Notes: a model not told the origin generated them from the sequence alone. 13,527 bases of DNA from Verrucomicrobiia bacterium (GCA_030432175.1 JAUIHU010000037.1:1-13527), one strand, 5' to 3'. Shown: positions 1 to 7,968, numbered from the stretch's first letter. Translations and numbers: made by a program.

Positions 1-352
1 CAGCCGTGTATGTCCTGATCAATGTTCCGCGATCAAGTACTCCGGCAATGTTTTCCAATCCTTCCGAAATCCTGACTCCATCAATTGCTGTTGGAATGGA
101 GGGGAATGTACTGAGCACTCTTCTGGGATCCATCCCTTTCTCGAAAGGAGCGTAGCGTTTCGGATCAAAGGTCTCCGTGCTGGCCATGCCGCCACCCATC
201 CAGAGAACGATCACCGTGTCGGCTGTTGCTTCAGGAGTTTCCAACTTTTCACTTGCGAGAGCTTTGGGAAAGCCCGCGCTCAGGGCCCCCAATGTAGCGG
301 CGCTGGCTGTTTTTAGAAAATCGCGTCGTTTGATTTCAGATAATCGGTTCAT
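1..352 (-). CDS. DUF1501 family protein, Tat-exported (partial, C-terminus beyond window edge)
   Basis: The first 117 codons of a minus-strand gene that runs off position 1. The N-terminus is a twin-arginine signal: residues 5-14 read SEIKRRDFLK, followed by a short apolar stretch (ASAATLGALSAGF) and a probable cleavage region around ALAS. The mature part opens with a beta-strand, VIVLWMGGGMASTETFDPKR (about residues 47-66). This matches the start of DUF1501 proteins, a sulfatase/alkaline-phosphatase-like family abundant in Planctomycetes and Verrucomicrobia and often paired there with DUF1553/DUF1549 cytochrome-like proteins. The substrate is unknown. The ATG at 352 is chosen because it places the RR motif near residue 9; no Shine-Dalgarno is evident. 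The 122 bases upstream hold a motif cluster that is probably its control region. The family assignment is fairly secure; function is not. Confidence 0.85.
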   Translation of the reverse strand, partial: MNRLSEIKRRDFLKTASAATLGALSAGFPKALASEKLETPEATADTVIVLWMGGGMASTETFDPKRYAPFEKGMDPRRVLSTFPSIPTAIDGVRISEGLENIAGVLDRGTLIRTYTA

Positions 353-366
353 ACGCAGTCGGCAAG

Positions 367-447
367 TGTCCGATAATTGGACATCTGTTAGGTCTGTCGG
401 GCATTATTGACTTTCCAATAATCAACATGGAATATGCCCGATAATCA
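367..447. promoter_or_regulatory. Cluster of phased repeats and dyads upstream of the DUF1501 gene
   Basis: Three same-orientation copies of a ten-base motif, CCRATAATYR, lie at 370-379 (CCGATAATTG), 415-424 (CCAATAATCA) and 438-447 (CCGATAATCA). Their starts are 45 and 23 bases apart, close to four and two helical turns. The first copy sits in a dyad at 367-383, with arms TGTCC and GGACA around an AT-rich centre. A nested inverted repeat surrounds the second copy: ATTATTG 403-409 with CAATAAT 416-422 inside, and CGGGCAT 398-404 with ATGCCCG 434-440 outside. The cluster ends 14 bases above the DUF1501 start codon, so a regulator site or a cruciform/RNA structure is plausible. The regulator is not identified, and no promoter core could be named with confidence. 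Confidence 0.5.
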
Positions 448-474
448 AGCAAATCAACATTAGCGACAGGTGAT

Positions 475-1371
475 TTAAATCCCAAATCGACGCGTCAACG
501 GCTCGAAAAGATCAATCCTTCTGTCCCTGAAAAATGGCCACTCCGTACGAACCGCGTCCAACGAACCAAGGTCGACTTCCTGCACCAGCGTTTGTTCCCG
601 GTCCTCAGCGGCTTCCGCCAGAGTTTCTCCCATTGGCCCCGCAACAAAGCTTCCACCCCAAAACTCCAATCCACCCTCAGGCGTGGTCTGTTCCCATCCC
701 ACTCGATTAATAGCCGCAACGTAGAGTCCGTTAGCGATAGCGTGTGATTTCTGAATACTCCGCCAGGCTTCACGTTGAATATCTCCCCGCAATGGCTTTT
801 CTTCAGGTATCCATCCTATTGCTGTTGGATAAAACAAAATCTCCGCCCCCTGCATCGCTGTCAAACGCGCAGCCTCCGGATACCACTGGTCCCAGCAAAT
901 CAAAACACCGATCTTTCCATAACGTGTGTCCCAAACACGAAATCCTAAATCACCTGGAGTAAAGTAGTATTTCTCCATGAATAAAGGATCATCCGGAATA
1001 TGGTTTTTCCGATAAATCCCCAATAGCGATCCATCCGCATCAATAATTGCGGCTGTATTGTGATAAAGCCCGGGGGCCCGTTTCTCAAAGAGTGAAAGAA
1101 TGATCACGACTTCTCTCTCCCTGGCAATCTCCTGGAATCTCGCGGTGGTTGGCCCGGGAATGCTCTCGGCTAATGCAAAATTCTTCTGATCTTCACACTG
1201 ACAAAAGTACTGCGATGTAAAGAGTTCCTGAGTGCAAATAATTTGAGCGCCCTGATCGGCAGCTTGATGAACTAAATGAACAGCTTTTTCTATATTGGTC
1301 CCAACATCTTCAACACAGGCAGATTGAAGAAGACCAATGGTCACTACGTTACGCGTTTTATCCAAATTCAT
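475..1371 (-). CDS. aguB: N-carbamoylputrescine amidase (nitrilase superfamily)
   Basis: Hydrolyses N-carbamoylputrescine to putrescine, CO2 and ammonia, the last step of the agmatine route to polyamines in the cytosol. The 298-residue length is normal for AguB. The nitrilase catalytic triad is visible: E49 in CTQELF, K122 in YRKNHIP and C159 in LICWDQWYPE. The stretch NHIPDDPLFMEKYYFTPGD is typical of the AguB branch rather than other carbon-nitrogen hydrolases. The ATG at 1371 has a good Shine-Dalgarno, GGTGAG, eight bases upstream, and that site sits on the outer edge of the 83-bp repeat. The usual partner, agmatine deiminase (aguA), is not in the window. The upstream neighbour on the same strand is a Ser/Thr kinase ending at 1472; the 100-base gap is almost entirely repeat. 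A different linear-amide specificity cannot be excluded. Confidence 0.9.
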   Translation of the reverse strand: MNLDKTRNVVTIGLLQSACVEDVGTNIEKAVHLVHQAADQGAQIICTQELFTSQYFCQCEDQKNFALAESIPGPTTARFQEIAREREVVIILSLFEKRAPGLYHNTAAIIDADGSLLGIYRKNHIPDDPLFMEKYYFTPGDLGFRVWDTRYGKIGVLICWDQWYPEAARLTAMQGAEILFYPTAIGWIPEEKPLRGDIQREAWRSIQKSHAIANGLYVAAINRVGWEQTTPEGGLEFWGGSFVAGPMGETLAEAAEDREQTLVQEVDLGSLDAVRTEWPFFRDRRIDLFEPLTRRFGI

Positions 1372-1380
1372 ACAAAAATC

Positions 1381-1484
1381 TCACCAGGGCTAACGCCCTT
1401 AGCTACGCACGGGTCGCCCAGAGGGCTAAGAAGTCAGCTGATAGTTGTTTGTTCACGGAGCAATTCATCCTTCACGCTTCATCC
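1381..1484. repeat. Interspersed composite repeat, copy 1 (83-bp core plus three heptamers)
   Basis: The core at 1381-1463 begins TCACCAGGGCTAACGCCCTT and aligns without gaps to 3395-3477, with 71 of 83 bases identical by hand count. It contains an AGGGC/GCCCT inverted pair, a GGGTCGCCC short dyad, and AGGGCTAA as a direct repeat at both ends of the GC-rich half. It is followed by three 7-bp units: TTCATCC (1464), TTCACGC (1471) and TTCATCC (1478). The heptamers encode the last three residues and the stop of the kinase gene. The opposite edge abuts the Shine-Dalgarno of aguB. No ORF or terminal target duplication was seen, so it is either a non-autonomous mobile element or a REP-like intergenic element. 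Confidence 0.8.
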
Positions 1485-2542
1485 TTTAGAAGCCCTGGAG
1501 GTGTCGGGCGTTCCATCACGATGGTGCATCCACGGGTTGGATCAAGATTTCGGTTGCTGGATGACTCGAAGAGTTTCTGTGTGTATTTGCCCAGAGTTTC
1601 GTTAGTCGGACCGTACCCATCGGAATAAATATATCGTTCCAGGGCATCCAGGAGTTCATCGGCGCTGCTGTAACGCTGGTTCAGATCTCTGGCCAGAGAT
1701 TTCTGCAAAATCGCGTTCAGGTCTGCGTCAATTTTTGGACTCATCTCAGTGAAATCAGGGATAGGCATCTGCAAGATTCGCTCCCTGGAATCCTCCATGG
1801 TGGCGCCCTTGAAAATGTTCTTTCCAAGCAGTAAATGAGCCAGCACCACGCCTGAGGAAAAGATATCCGAACGCTTGTCGGTTATCTGAAAATCTGCTTG
1901 TTCCGGGCTCATGTAATCAGCCTTTCCCGCGACTATCTCACCCTCATTATCGATCAGAAAACCCCTGGCTTTAGCGATACCAAAATCAGTCAGTTTCACA
2001 TCGCCCTCAAAGGCGATCATGATGTTTTTGAAACTAACATCCCGGTGTACAATACCCAATGCGTGACCATCTTTGCCAGTTTTAGCATGCGCATAAGCCA
2101 GTCCTCTAGCAACCCGACTCACAATAAATACCGCAAGATCCACGGGAAGTTCTTCGTCCTTGATTCGCAACTGCTGGGCAAATTCCTCCAGATTGACGCC
2201 TCGGATCAATTCCATGGCGATAAAGTACATCCCTTCAGCCTCTCCCAGATGGTAGGTCTGCACAATATTGGTGTGGATTAAATCTGCTACCAACTTGGCC
2301 TCACCGGTGAAGTTATCAAAAAAGTTCTTTTGAGCAGCAAACTGCTCTCGAATCAATTTTAATGCCACACGCTTGACGAATCCATTCACCCCTAATTGAT
2401 TGGCTTCGTAAACAATACCCATGCCCCCTTCCGCTATTTTGCGGACGATTTTGTAGGAGAGCTGATTACTGATGGTTTGATTTAACTCCACGACAAACGT
2501 TATGTTCGTGAAAAGCTGGTCTAAGTCAAGGAATTGCGGCAA
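1472..2542 (-). CDS. Soluble serine/threonine protein kinase (Hanks type)
   Basis: A 356-residue protein that is nearly all kinase domain (about 29-305) with a short tail. Visible motifs are the glycine-rich loop EGGMGIVY (38-45), the ATP lysine K62 in VALK, the catalytic loop HRDVSFKN (166-173) with D168 and N173, the metal-binding DFG (186-188), SPE in place of APE (212-214), and the F-helix Asp in KRSDIFSSG (226). All essential catalytic residues are present. The HRDVS form replaces the usual Lys two residues after the catalytic Asp with Ser. There is no transmembrane segment, PASTA or other sensor domain, so it acts in the cytosol on unknown substrates. The start is uncertain: the frame opens at a TTG (2542) with at best a weak purine run upstream, and a GTG 17 codons in is possible. 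The last codons and stop lie in repeat heptamers, so the C-terminus may have been reset by the insertion. Confidence 0.85.
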   Translation of the reverse strand: MPQFLDLDQLFTNITFVVELNQTISNQLSYKIVRKIAEGGMGIVYEANQLGVNGFVKRVALKLIREQFAAQKNFFDNFTGEAKLVADLIHTNIVQTYHLGEAEGMYFIAMELIRGVNLEEFAQQLRIKDEELPVDLAVFIVSRVARGLAYAHAKTGKDGHALGIVHRDVSFKNIMIAFEGDVKLTDFGIAKARGFLIDNEGEIVAGKADYMSPEQADFQITDKRSDIFSSGVVLAHLLLGKNIFKGATMEDSRERILQMPIPDFTEMSPKIDADLNAILQKSLARDLNQRYSSADELLDALERYIYSDGYGPTNETLGKYTQKLFESSSNRNLDPTRGCTIVMERPTPPGLLKDEA

Positions 2543-2598
2543 TTTCAGCTCTCAGTCAGGCGCCGTCCAAACATTGGGTATGATTGCATCCAGGCCCA

Positions 2599-2892
2599 TC
2601 AATCTTCCGCATTTGGGGCTATTCTCTCTATCTCGGCGGCCAGGGAAAAATCCTTTTCAGTCAAACCACCTTGATCATGTGTCGACAAAGTCAGCGTCAC
2701 TTTGTTCCAACGGATATCAATGTCAGGATGATGAAAAGCCGATTCAGCCAACTGAGCTACTGCCCCGACAAACAGAATTGCATTAGGAAAATCTTTCGTT
2801 TGATATGTTTTAAAGATGGAATTTCCAGATTTTTCCCAACCGGTTAATTGGCTGAGTTTCATTTCAATTTCGGTTTTGTTCAGTAATCCCAT
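2599..2892 (-). CDS. phhB: Pterin-4a-carbinolamine dehydratase
   Basis: Dehydrates 4a-hydroxytetrahydrobiopterin, recycling the pterin cofactor of aromatic amino acid hydroxylases. At 97 residues it has the usual family length. The family signature is complete: HHPD (54-57), WNKV (62-65), a Thr-His pair (71-72) and GLTEKDFSLA (76-85), with H54, H55, H72 and D81 the expected active-site positions. It lies 31 bases after the thioesterase stop and 56 bases before the kinase start on the same strand, so co-transcription is likely, but the functions have no obvious link. No phenylalanine hydroxylase (phhA) is in the window; the enzyme may serve a hydroxylase elsewhere. The ATG at 2892 lacks a clear Shine-Dalgarno. 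Family assignment is very secure. Confidence 0.92.
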   Translation of the reverse strand: MGLLNKTEIEMKLSQLTGWEKSGNSIFKTYQTKDFPNAILFVGAVAQLAESAFHHPDIDIRWNKVTLTLSTHDQGGLTEKDFSLAAEIERIAPNAED

Positions 2893-2923
2893 ACTTTCAG
2901 ACTAAACCTCAGACCCTGCAGCG

Positions 2924-3328
2924 TCAAACCAGCCCGAATATCGACCCCATCTCCACCGGAATACTGCGAGGTTTTCCATTCCTGGCGTCTACAAAAACCC
3001 ATTCCGTTTCCGCCTCAGCGATCAACTTTTCTGAATCCTGATGAATAAACCTGTATTTTCTCAACGACATGACTCGTTTTAAATTCTCCACCCAGGTTTC
3101 CACCCGAATCGATTCATCTTTCCATGCCTGATTTTTGTAGCGTATGGCATGTGAACGAGCAAACCAGGTTGCGCCCACCGACTCAGTCAAGTCCTGGCAC
3201 CCGCTTTCGCCAGCATGAAGAATGGCTGCCCGCTGCATCCAATCCACGTATCGAACATTGTTCACATGACCATTCCCATCCACATCCGATTCATCCGGAA
3301 CCCAGATCACTGAAAAAATACAAGGCAT
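2924..3328 (-). CDS. Hotdog-fold acyl-CoA thioesterase (4HBT/YbgC-FadM type)
   Basis: A small thioesterase of 134 residues from the chosen start, the normal length for the family. The hallmark is the N-terminal segment ESDVDGNGHVNNVRYVDWMQ (residues 13-32 from this start), matching the D-x-x-G-H-V-N-N-x-x-Y active-site helix of YbgC/FadM-like enzymes, which hydrolyse acyl-CoA or acyl-ACP in the cytosol. The rest shows the expected hotdog strands (IRYKNQAW, IRVETWVENLKR, AETEWVFVD). The substrate is not predictable. The frame can be extended to an ATG at 3349, but those seven codons fall mainly in the heptamer array and are low complexity, so ATG 3328 is preferred. Neither has a good Shine-Dalgarno. 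It is separated from the upstream pump gene by the composite repeat and continues into phhB after 31 bases. Confidence 0.85.
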   Translation of the reverse strand: MPCIFSVIWVPDESDVDGNGHVNNVRYVDWMQRAAILHAGESGCQDLTESVGATWFARSHAIRYKNQAWKDESIRVETWVENLKRVMSLRKYRFIHQDSEKLIAEAETEWVFVDARNGKPRSIPVEMGSIFGLV

Positions 3329-3334
3329 AACGCA

Positions 3335-3383
<49 letters not shown>

Positions 3384-3394
3384 TTCTTCACCCA

Positions 3395-3513
3395 TCACCA
3401 GGGCTAGCGCCCTTCGCTACGCACGGGTCGCCCGGAGGGCTAAGAGATCAGTTGGGTGTTGTTTGTTTTCGGAGCATTTCACCCTTCACCCTTCACCCAT
3501 CCCCCATCACCCC
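3395..3513. repeat. Interspersed composite repeat, copy 2 (83-bp core plus heptamers)
   Basis: The core at 3395-3477 begins TCACCAGGGCTAGCGCCCTT and is the ungapped partner of 1381-1463, in the same orientation. It is followed by three perfect TTCACCC units (3478-3498) and then looser ATCCCCC and ATCACCC units to 3513, ending three bases before the stop codon of the RND pump gene (3517). As with copy 1, it sits directly after the 3' end of a minus-strand gene. The AGGGC/GCCCT pair and the GGGTCGCCC dyad are conserved, while most differences fall in the less structured half. It could fold in the RNA, but no U-tract follows on the minus strand, so it is not a standard terminator. Confidence 0.8.
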
Positions 3514-3516
3514 AGG

Positions 3517-6500
3517 TCAAACCGGGCTTTCGTGTGGATCTTTCCCCTGAACCAGTCGGACAATATCTTCCAGGATGAAGTATCCGCACGGAACAAGAAA
3601 CAGGGTGACGAATGTAGCGAAGATCACACCAAATCCCAAAGATACCGCCATCGGGATGAGAAACTTCGCTTGCACACTTTTCTCCAGGAGCAGCGGAGTC
3701 AGTCCAGCGAAAGTGGTTAGGGATGTGAGCAGAATCGGACGGAACCTGGCTGCGCCCGCTTCGCGGATCGCCGAATGCAGTTCAGCATGTTCCTCACGGC
3801 GACGGTTCACGAAATCGACCATTACCAGACTGTCATTCACAACCACACCTGTCAGAGCCACAATTCCAAACATCGACAGAACGGTCAGATCCATGCCCAA
3901 AATCAAGTGTCCCAGGATGGCGCCGATGATACCAAACGGAATCGCGCACATAACGATCACAGGTTGAATATAAGATTTAAACGGGATCGCCAACAAGGCA
4001 TAGATCATGAACAGCGCGAGTATGAACCCTGAAATCAACCCACCTACAGTCTCACCCTGCTCTCGGCGTTCTCCCTCGAAGGTGTAAGTCACTCCGGGAT
4101 AATCCTGCAGGATTTCCGGTAACACCGTATCCACCAGCGAAGCCGTGACTTCGTTGGCGTTTGCTTTTGCTGAATCCACATCAGCAGTCACATTAATCGT
4201 TCGTTGTCGATCAGCGCGTTTGATGGTTGAAAATCCACGTCCCATCTCAACCAGAGCCACGGAACTGAGAGGTATTTCACGCCCATCCGGCGTGCGAAGT
4301 CTCATTTCCTCAAGAGTGTCCAGGCTCTTGCGTTCTTCCTCGGGGTAGCGCACCATCACCTTGATTTCCTCACGACCCCGCTGAATACGCTGCGCCTCTT
4401 CTCCATAAAAAGCCTGCCGAACTTGCCTGGCCAACATGGCCGTGGTCAGTCCATACGCTTCCGCCTCAGGCTTCAAACTCAGCTTTAACTCACGTTTCCC
4501 TCCCTGAAAGGTATCTTTGATTTCAACAACTCCCTGAAATTCAGCCAATTTTTCTTTCAATTCATCGGATGCTTTCCGCAGATCATCAATGTTGTTTCCG
4601 GCCAGCTGGACATTGATGGCTTCTCCTGGCGAGAACAGTGAAGATGTGAATGTCAGTTCTTCAGCGCCAGGAATCGGGCCGACAAGATCCCGCCAGGTGT
4701 TGGCAATCTCCTGTCCGGTCATCTCTCTTTCTTCAGACGGAGCCACTTCCATGTGCACCTCCCCCAGATGGCCTCCCGAGTAATTGATCGCTGCCCGTCC
4801 TGCTGCCATACTTTGTGCAGTTCGGTAAGGTTGTTCACCGACCGAAGCCAGCATATGCCGTATCAGATTTTCACCTCCCGGCTCTTTCTCAGCCAACTGG
4901 TCCCGCAGTTCAAATGCCGCGGATTCAATTCGCCGAACGTATTTCTCAGTTACTTCGGCAGAAGTGCCTTCCGGCATCACCAGCATTGCTGCCACGTTGT
5001 CACTTTCCACAGCAGGAAAGAAATTAAATTTCAACCAGCCACCCTGGACAAATCCTATGGTGACACAGAACACCAGAATCCCAAACCCTACGGTCGCGTA
5101 ACGAAAACCAAGCGCGATTTCCAGCGCTGGCTTGTAGAACCGGTGAACAAAATCCTCCAGTCCATTCGCCAGTTTCGATTGAAACATTTTCCAGTAACGG
5201 GCAATGAAAAACTTCGGCTGTTCATCTTCAGGTTTCAAATTCCTTAAATGACACGGAAGAATCAAAAGGGATTCCACCAAAGAAAAAAGAATCGTCGGGA
5301 TCACGATCAAAGGGATGACGCGCATGATTTTTCCAGTATTCCCTGGAATGGAAGTGAGTGGATAAAAAGCAGCTACTGTGGTCAACACAGCAAAGGTGAC
5401 CGGGATCGCAACTTCCTTTGCCCCGGTCACTGCGCCCCGTATGCCGCCCCCTGATTTCTTGCGGTGCGAATAAATATTTTCCCCAACTACAATGGCATCA
5501 TCCACCACAATCCCCAGAACCACGATGAAAGCAAATAATGAAATCAGACTGATGGAAACATCCAGTTCAGGCATCAACCAGACAGTTCCGAGGAATGACA
5601 TTGGAATCCCCAGGCTGACCCAGATCGCCAACTTGAACTGTAGAAACAAGGCAAGAATCATGAATACAAGTAAAAATCCGGCCTGCCCGTTGCGAAGCAG
5701 CAACTCAAGGCGGCTGGTCAAGTAAGACGACTGATCCTGCCAGACCGTCATCTGTATACCAGCTGGCATCTTCGGATTATTTTCATCCACATACTTCTTA
5801 ACGCTTTCTGCGATTTTCAATGAACTCTGCTTGCCCACTCGAAAGACTTGAACCACCACCGCGCGTGCGCCGTCAAACTTGCCTTCCTGATCCGTCTCGG
5901 CAAATCCATCCACAACATTGGCAACATCACTGAGAGTCAGTCGCGTTCCGTCAGGATTTGCACGAACAGTCAGTTCTTCGAATTCTGGTCGAACATACGC
6001 CTGTCTTTTAACCCGTAGTAAAACATCTCCACCAGTTGTCTTCACAGAACCTCCTGGTAAATCTATCGAGGACTGCCGGATCGCCTGCGCTACTTCATCA
6101 AGCGTCAAACCATATCGTCTCAAACTGACTTCTGAAACTTCGATTGAAATCTCATAAGGCCGAGCAATCGCCAAAGCTGTGAGAGTGATATCCGGCAGGA
6201 TAGCCAACTCATCCCGCACCCGCTCACCAATTCGCTTCAGCGTCTTCTCATCAGCCTCGCCAGAAATCGCGATGTTGATGTCCTGTGCTTTCATCTCCTG
6301 CAACTGGACAATGGGCTCTTCGGCTTCATCCGGAAATGTATCAATGGAATCCACTTGGCTCTTTACATCATCCAGCAACTTTTCGATGTCGAAATCTTCC
6401 AAGGCTTCAATCGTCACTGAACCAGCTCCTTCCGCAGATGAACTGGTGATTCGCTTGATCCCTTCCAAACCCTGAATCTCTTCCTCAATCTTAATACAAA

Positions 6501-6690
6501 TGCCTTCTTCCACTTCCTCCGGAGTCGATCCAGGGTAAGGAACAGACACTGTGATCATGTCCGATGGAGGTGTTGGGAAAATCTCTTTTTTGATGGAAGG
6601 GATCGCCACTAAACCGCCAACCACGATGAACACCATCAGCAAATTGGCCGCAACCTGGTTCTTAGCAAACCATTCTACGATACTTTTCAT
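3517..6690 (-). CDS. RND efflux pump, inner-membrane permease (AcrB/HAE1-like)
   Basis: A proton-driven tripartite efflux pump subunit of 1057 residues, the usual AcrB size. The layout is the standard two-fold repeat: TM1 near 13-31, a large periplasmic loop to about 330, TMs 2-6 from 335 to 480, TM7 near 530-550, a second periplasmic loop to about 880, and TMs 8-12 from 885 to 1040. TM4 carries the proton-relay pair D397-D398 in GIVVDDAIVVGEN. In TM10 the position matching AcrB Lys940 is Asn: VVVNDSLVMVDF, N952-D953. This is seen in a sizeable RND subgroup and may imply a different coupling network. It is the last gene of the TetR-OMP-MFP-RND operon, 72 bases after the membrane-fusion gene. 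The substrate is unknown. The ATG at 6690 has no visible Shine-Dalgarno. Confidence 0.93.
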   Translation of the reverse strand: MKSIVEWFAKNQVAANLLMVFIVVGGLVAIPSIKKEIFPTPPSDMITVSVPYPGSTPEEVEEGICIKIEEEIQGLEGIKRITSSSAEGAGSVTIEALEDFDIEKLLDDVKSQVDSIDTFPDEAEEPIVQLQEMKAQDINIAISGEADEKTLKRIGERVRDELAILPDITLTALAIARPYEISIEVSEVSLRRYGLTLDEVAQAIRQSSIDLPGGSVKTTGGDVLLRVKRQAYVRPEFEELTVRANPDGTRLTLSDVANVVDGFAETDQEGKFDGARAVVVQVFRVGKQSSLKIAESVKKYVDENNPKMPAGIQMTVWQDQSSYLTSRLELLLRNGQAGFLLVFMILALFLQFKLAIWVSLGIPMSFLGTVWLMPELDVSISLISLFAFIVVLGIVVDDAIVVGENIYSHRKKSGGGIRGAVTGAKEVAIPVTFAVLTTVAAFYPLTSIPGNTGKIMRVIPLIVIPTILFSLVESLLILPCHLRNLKPEDEQPKFFIARYWKMFQSKLANGLEDFVHRFYKPALEIALGFRYATVGFGILVFCVTIGFVQGGWLKFNFFPAVESDNVAAMLVMPEGTSAEVTEKYVRRIESAAFELRDQLAEKEPGGENLIRHMLASVGEQPYRTAQSMAAGRAAINYSGGHLGEVHMEVAPSEEREMTGQEIANTWRDLVGPIPGAEELTFTSSLFSPGEAINVQLAGNNIDDLRKASDELKEKLAEFQGVVEIKDTFQGGKRELKLSLKPEAEAYGLTTAMLARQVRQAFYGEEAQRIQRGREEIKVMVRYPEEERKSLDTLEEMRLRTPDGREIPLSSVALVEMGRGFSTIKRADRQRTINVTADVDSAKANANEVTASLVDTVLPEILQDYPGVTYTFEGERREQGETVGGLISGFILALFMIYALLAIPFKSYIQPVIVMCAIPFGIIGAILGHLILGMDLTVLSMFGIVALTGVVVNDSLVMVDFVNRRREEHAELHSAIREAGAARFRPILLTSLTTFAGLTPLLLEKSVQAKFLIPMAVSLGFGVIFATFVTLFLVPCGYFILEDIVRLVQGKDPHESPV

Positions 6691-6762
6691 AAGGAATTCT
6701 TGAAATTGATTTTGAAAAATTTGGGTTGTCTCAGAGCGAGTATTCTGAAATCAACCAACCAC

Positions 6763-7968
6763 TCAATTACCGGGATCATCAACGCCCGAATCGACACGAA
6801 CCAGCATCCCGTCGGTCACAATGCTCAGTGGTGACGAACATACTTCCTCTCCATTGGACAAGCCTTCCCGAATCACCACGGTGTCTTCATTGCGCTGGAT
6901 AACTTCGATCGGCCTGATGTCGATCTTGAAAAATCCGGATTCATCCGATCCCGGCAGCACAACCAAAGCTGTATCCCGATCATGCATGATTTCGCGAGGC
7001 AACTCCACGACGTTGGAAATCTCCCTTCCCATGATCTGCGCATGAACAAACATCCCTACAGCCAGCGGGGGACGATCCGGATGATCATTATCCAATGCGT
7101 AAGGTTGATCCACTCTTGCGACGATATTTATCATCCGTGTACGTGGGTCCACTTCTCCTTCCACTCGATCCAGCCGGGCCTCCCAGGTAAACTCTCTTCC
7201 ACCGAAAGAGGCAGACAAATGAATCGGATGTTCAGAGTCCAGGTCAGCATTGGTGTAATCCAATGGTAATTCCAGGAACCGGGTTTTTTCGATTGGCAAT
7301 GGCAACCGCACTTCTGCAACCTCCACTGAGTAGACACGAGCCACTCGTTCCGCATCTCTCAGAAACTGTCCAACATCCGCAAACTTCTCACGGACTCTTC
7401 CATTGAAAGGCGCTTGCAATACGGTCCTTTCCAGATCTTTTTCAGCTTTCGCAAGATTGGCCAGAGCGGCTCGCAGATTTGCTTCAGCCTCAGCCAACTG
7501 TGGCTTTCTCAATAACAGGTCAGAAGGTTCGCCTCGATTTTCCCCCAGACTTTCCCATTCCTGCCTGGCCACCTCAGCCTCGGCTTCCTGTGAAGATTTA
7601 GCCACTTCAGCGCGGGCCACTTCGGCTTTGGCCCGTTCAACGGCAGCCTCATAATCACTCGGATCGATCTTTGCCAAAGTCTCTCCTGCTTTAAAAAAAC
7701 CTCCCGAAACCAGAGCGGGCGAAACTTCGATCAACTTCCCTCGAACTTCAGTAGTGAGATCAATCTCAGTAATTGAAGCCACTTCTCCCTGGCTGGTCTC
7801 AGTGGCTCGGTAACTTGATTTCGTTACCTTGATCACTTCTACCAGTGGAGGAATGACCTCCAGCGGACGGGATTCTGCTTTTTTGCCAAAGCTGACAAAG
7901 AGTTTCGCTCCGGCGATTCCTGCCAGAACAAATGCGATGGGAAGGATCCATTTGAGTTTTGAGTTCAT
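6763..7968 (-). CDS. Periplasmic membrane-fusion (adaptor) protein of the RND pump
   Basis: Links the RND permease to the outer-membrane channel. The 401-residue protein starts with an uncleaved membrane anchor or signal (KLKWILPIAFVLAGIAGAKLF, about 4-24). It then shows the MFP order: a first barrel/lipoyl half (EIDLTTEVRGKLIEV, 68-82; KAGETLAKID, 93-102), an alanine- and glutamate-rich alpha-helical hairpin (about 106-182), the second lipoyl half (LQAPFNGRVREKFADVGQFL, 184-203), and beta-barrel and membrane-proximal domains to the C-terminus. There is no lipobox, so it is anchored by the N-terminal helix. It lies between the outer-membrane and pump genes, 51 and 72 bases from them. No Shine-Dalgarno is seen; the leader contains a TGAGTTGTT-type 9-base direct repeat of unknown meaning. 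Confidence 0.92.
   Translation of the reverse strand: MNSKLKWILPIAFVLAGIAGAKLFVSFGKKAESRPLEVIPPLVEVIKVTKSSYRATETSQGEVASITEIDLTTEVRGKLIEVSPALVSGGFFKAGETLAKIDPSDYEAAVERAKAEVARAEVAKSSQEAEAEVARQEWESLGENRGEPSDLLLRKPQLAEAEANLRAALANLAKAEKDLERTVLQAPFNGRVREKFADVGQFLRDAERVARVYSVEVAEVRLPLPIEKTRFLELPLDYTNADLDSEHPIHLSASFGGREFTWEARLDRVEGEVDPRTRMINIVARVDQPYALDNDHPDRPPLAVGMFVHAQIMGREISNVVELPREIMHDRDTALVVLPGSDESGFFKIDIRPIEVIQRNEDTVVIREGLSNGEEVCSSPLSIVTDGMLVRVDSGVDDPGN

Noticed and set aside
1276..1605. 109-codon plus-strand open frame across the aguB-kinase gap
   Set aside because: It runs antisense through aguB, the repeat and the kinase end, and has no recognisable protein character.
4753..5247. 164-codon plus-strand open frame
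   Set aside because: It lies wholly opposite the RND pump gene. Its translation is rich in Arg, His, Ser and Pro and has no family resemblance, so it is an antisense shadow.
6691..6762. Inverted pair GGTTG/CAACC in the gap between membrane-fusion and pump genes
   Set aside because: The arms are five bases with a long loop and no U-tract, too weak to call a terminator or attenuator.
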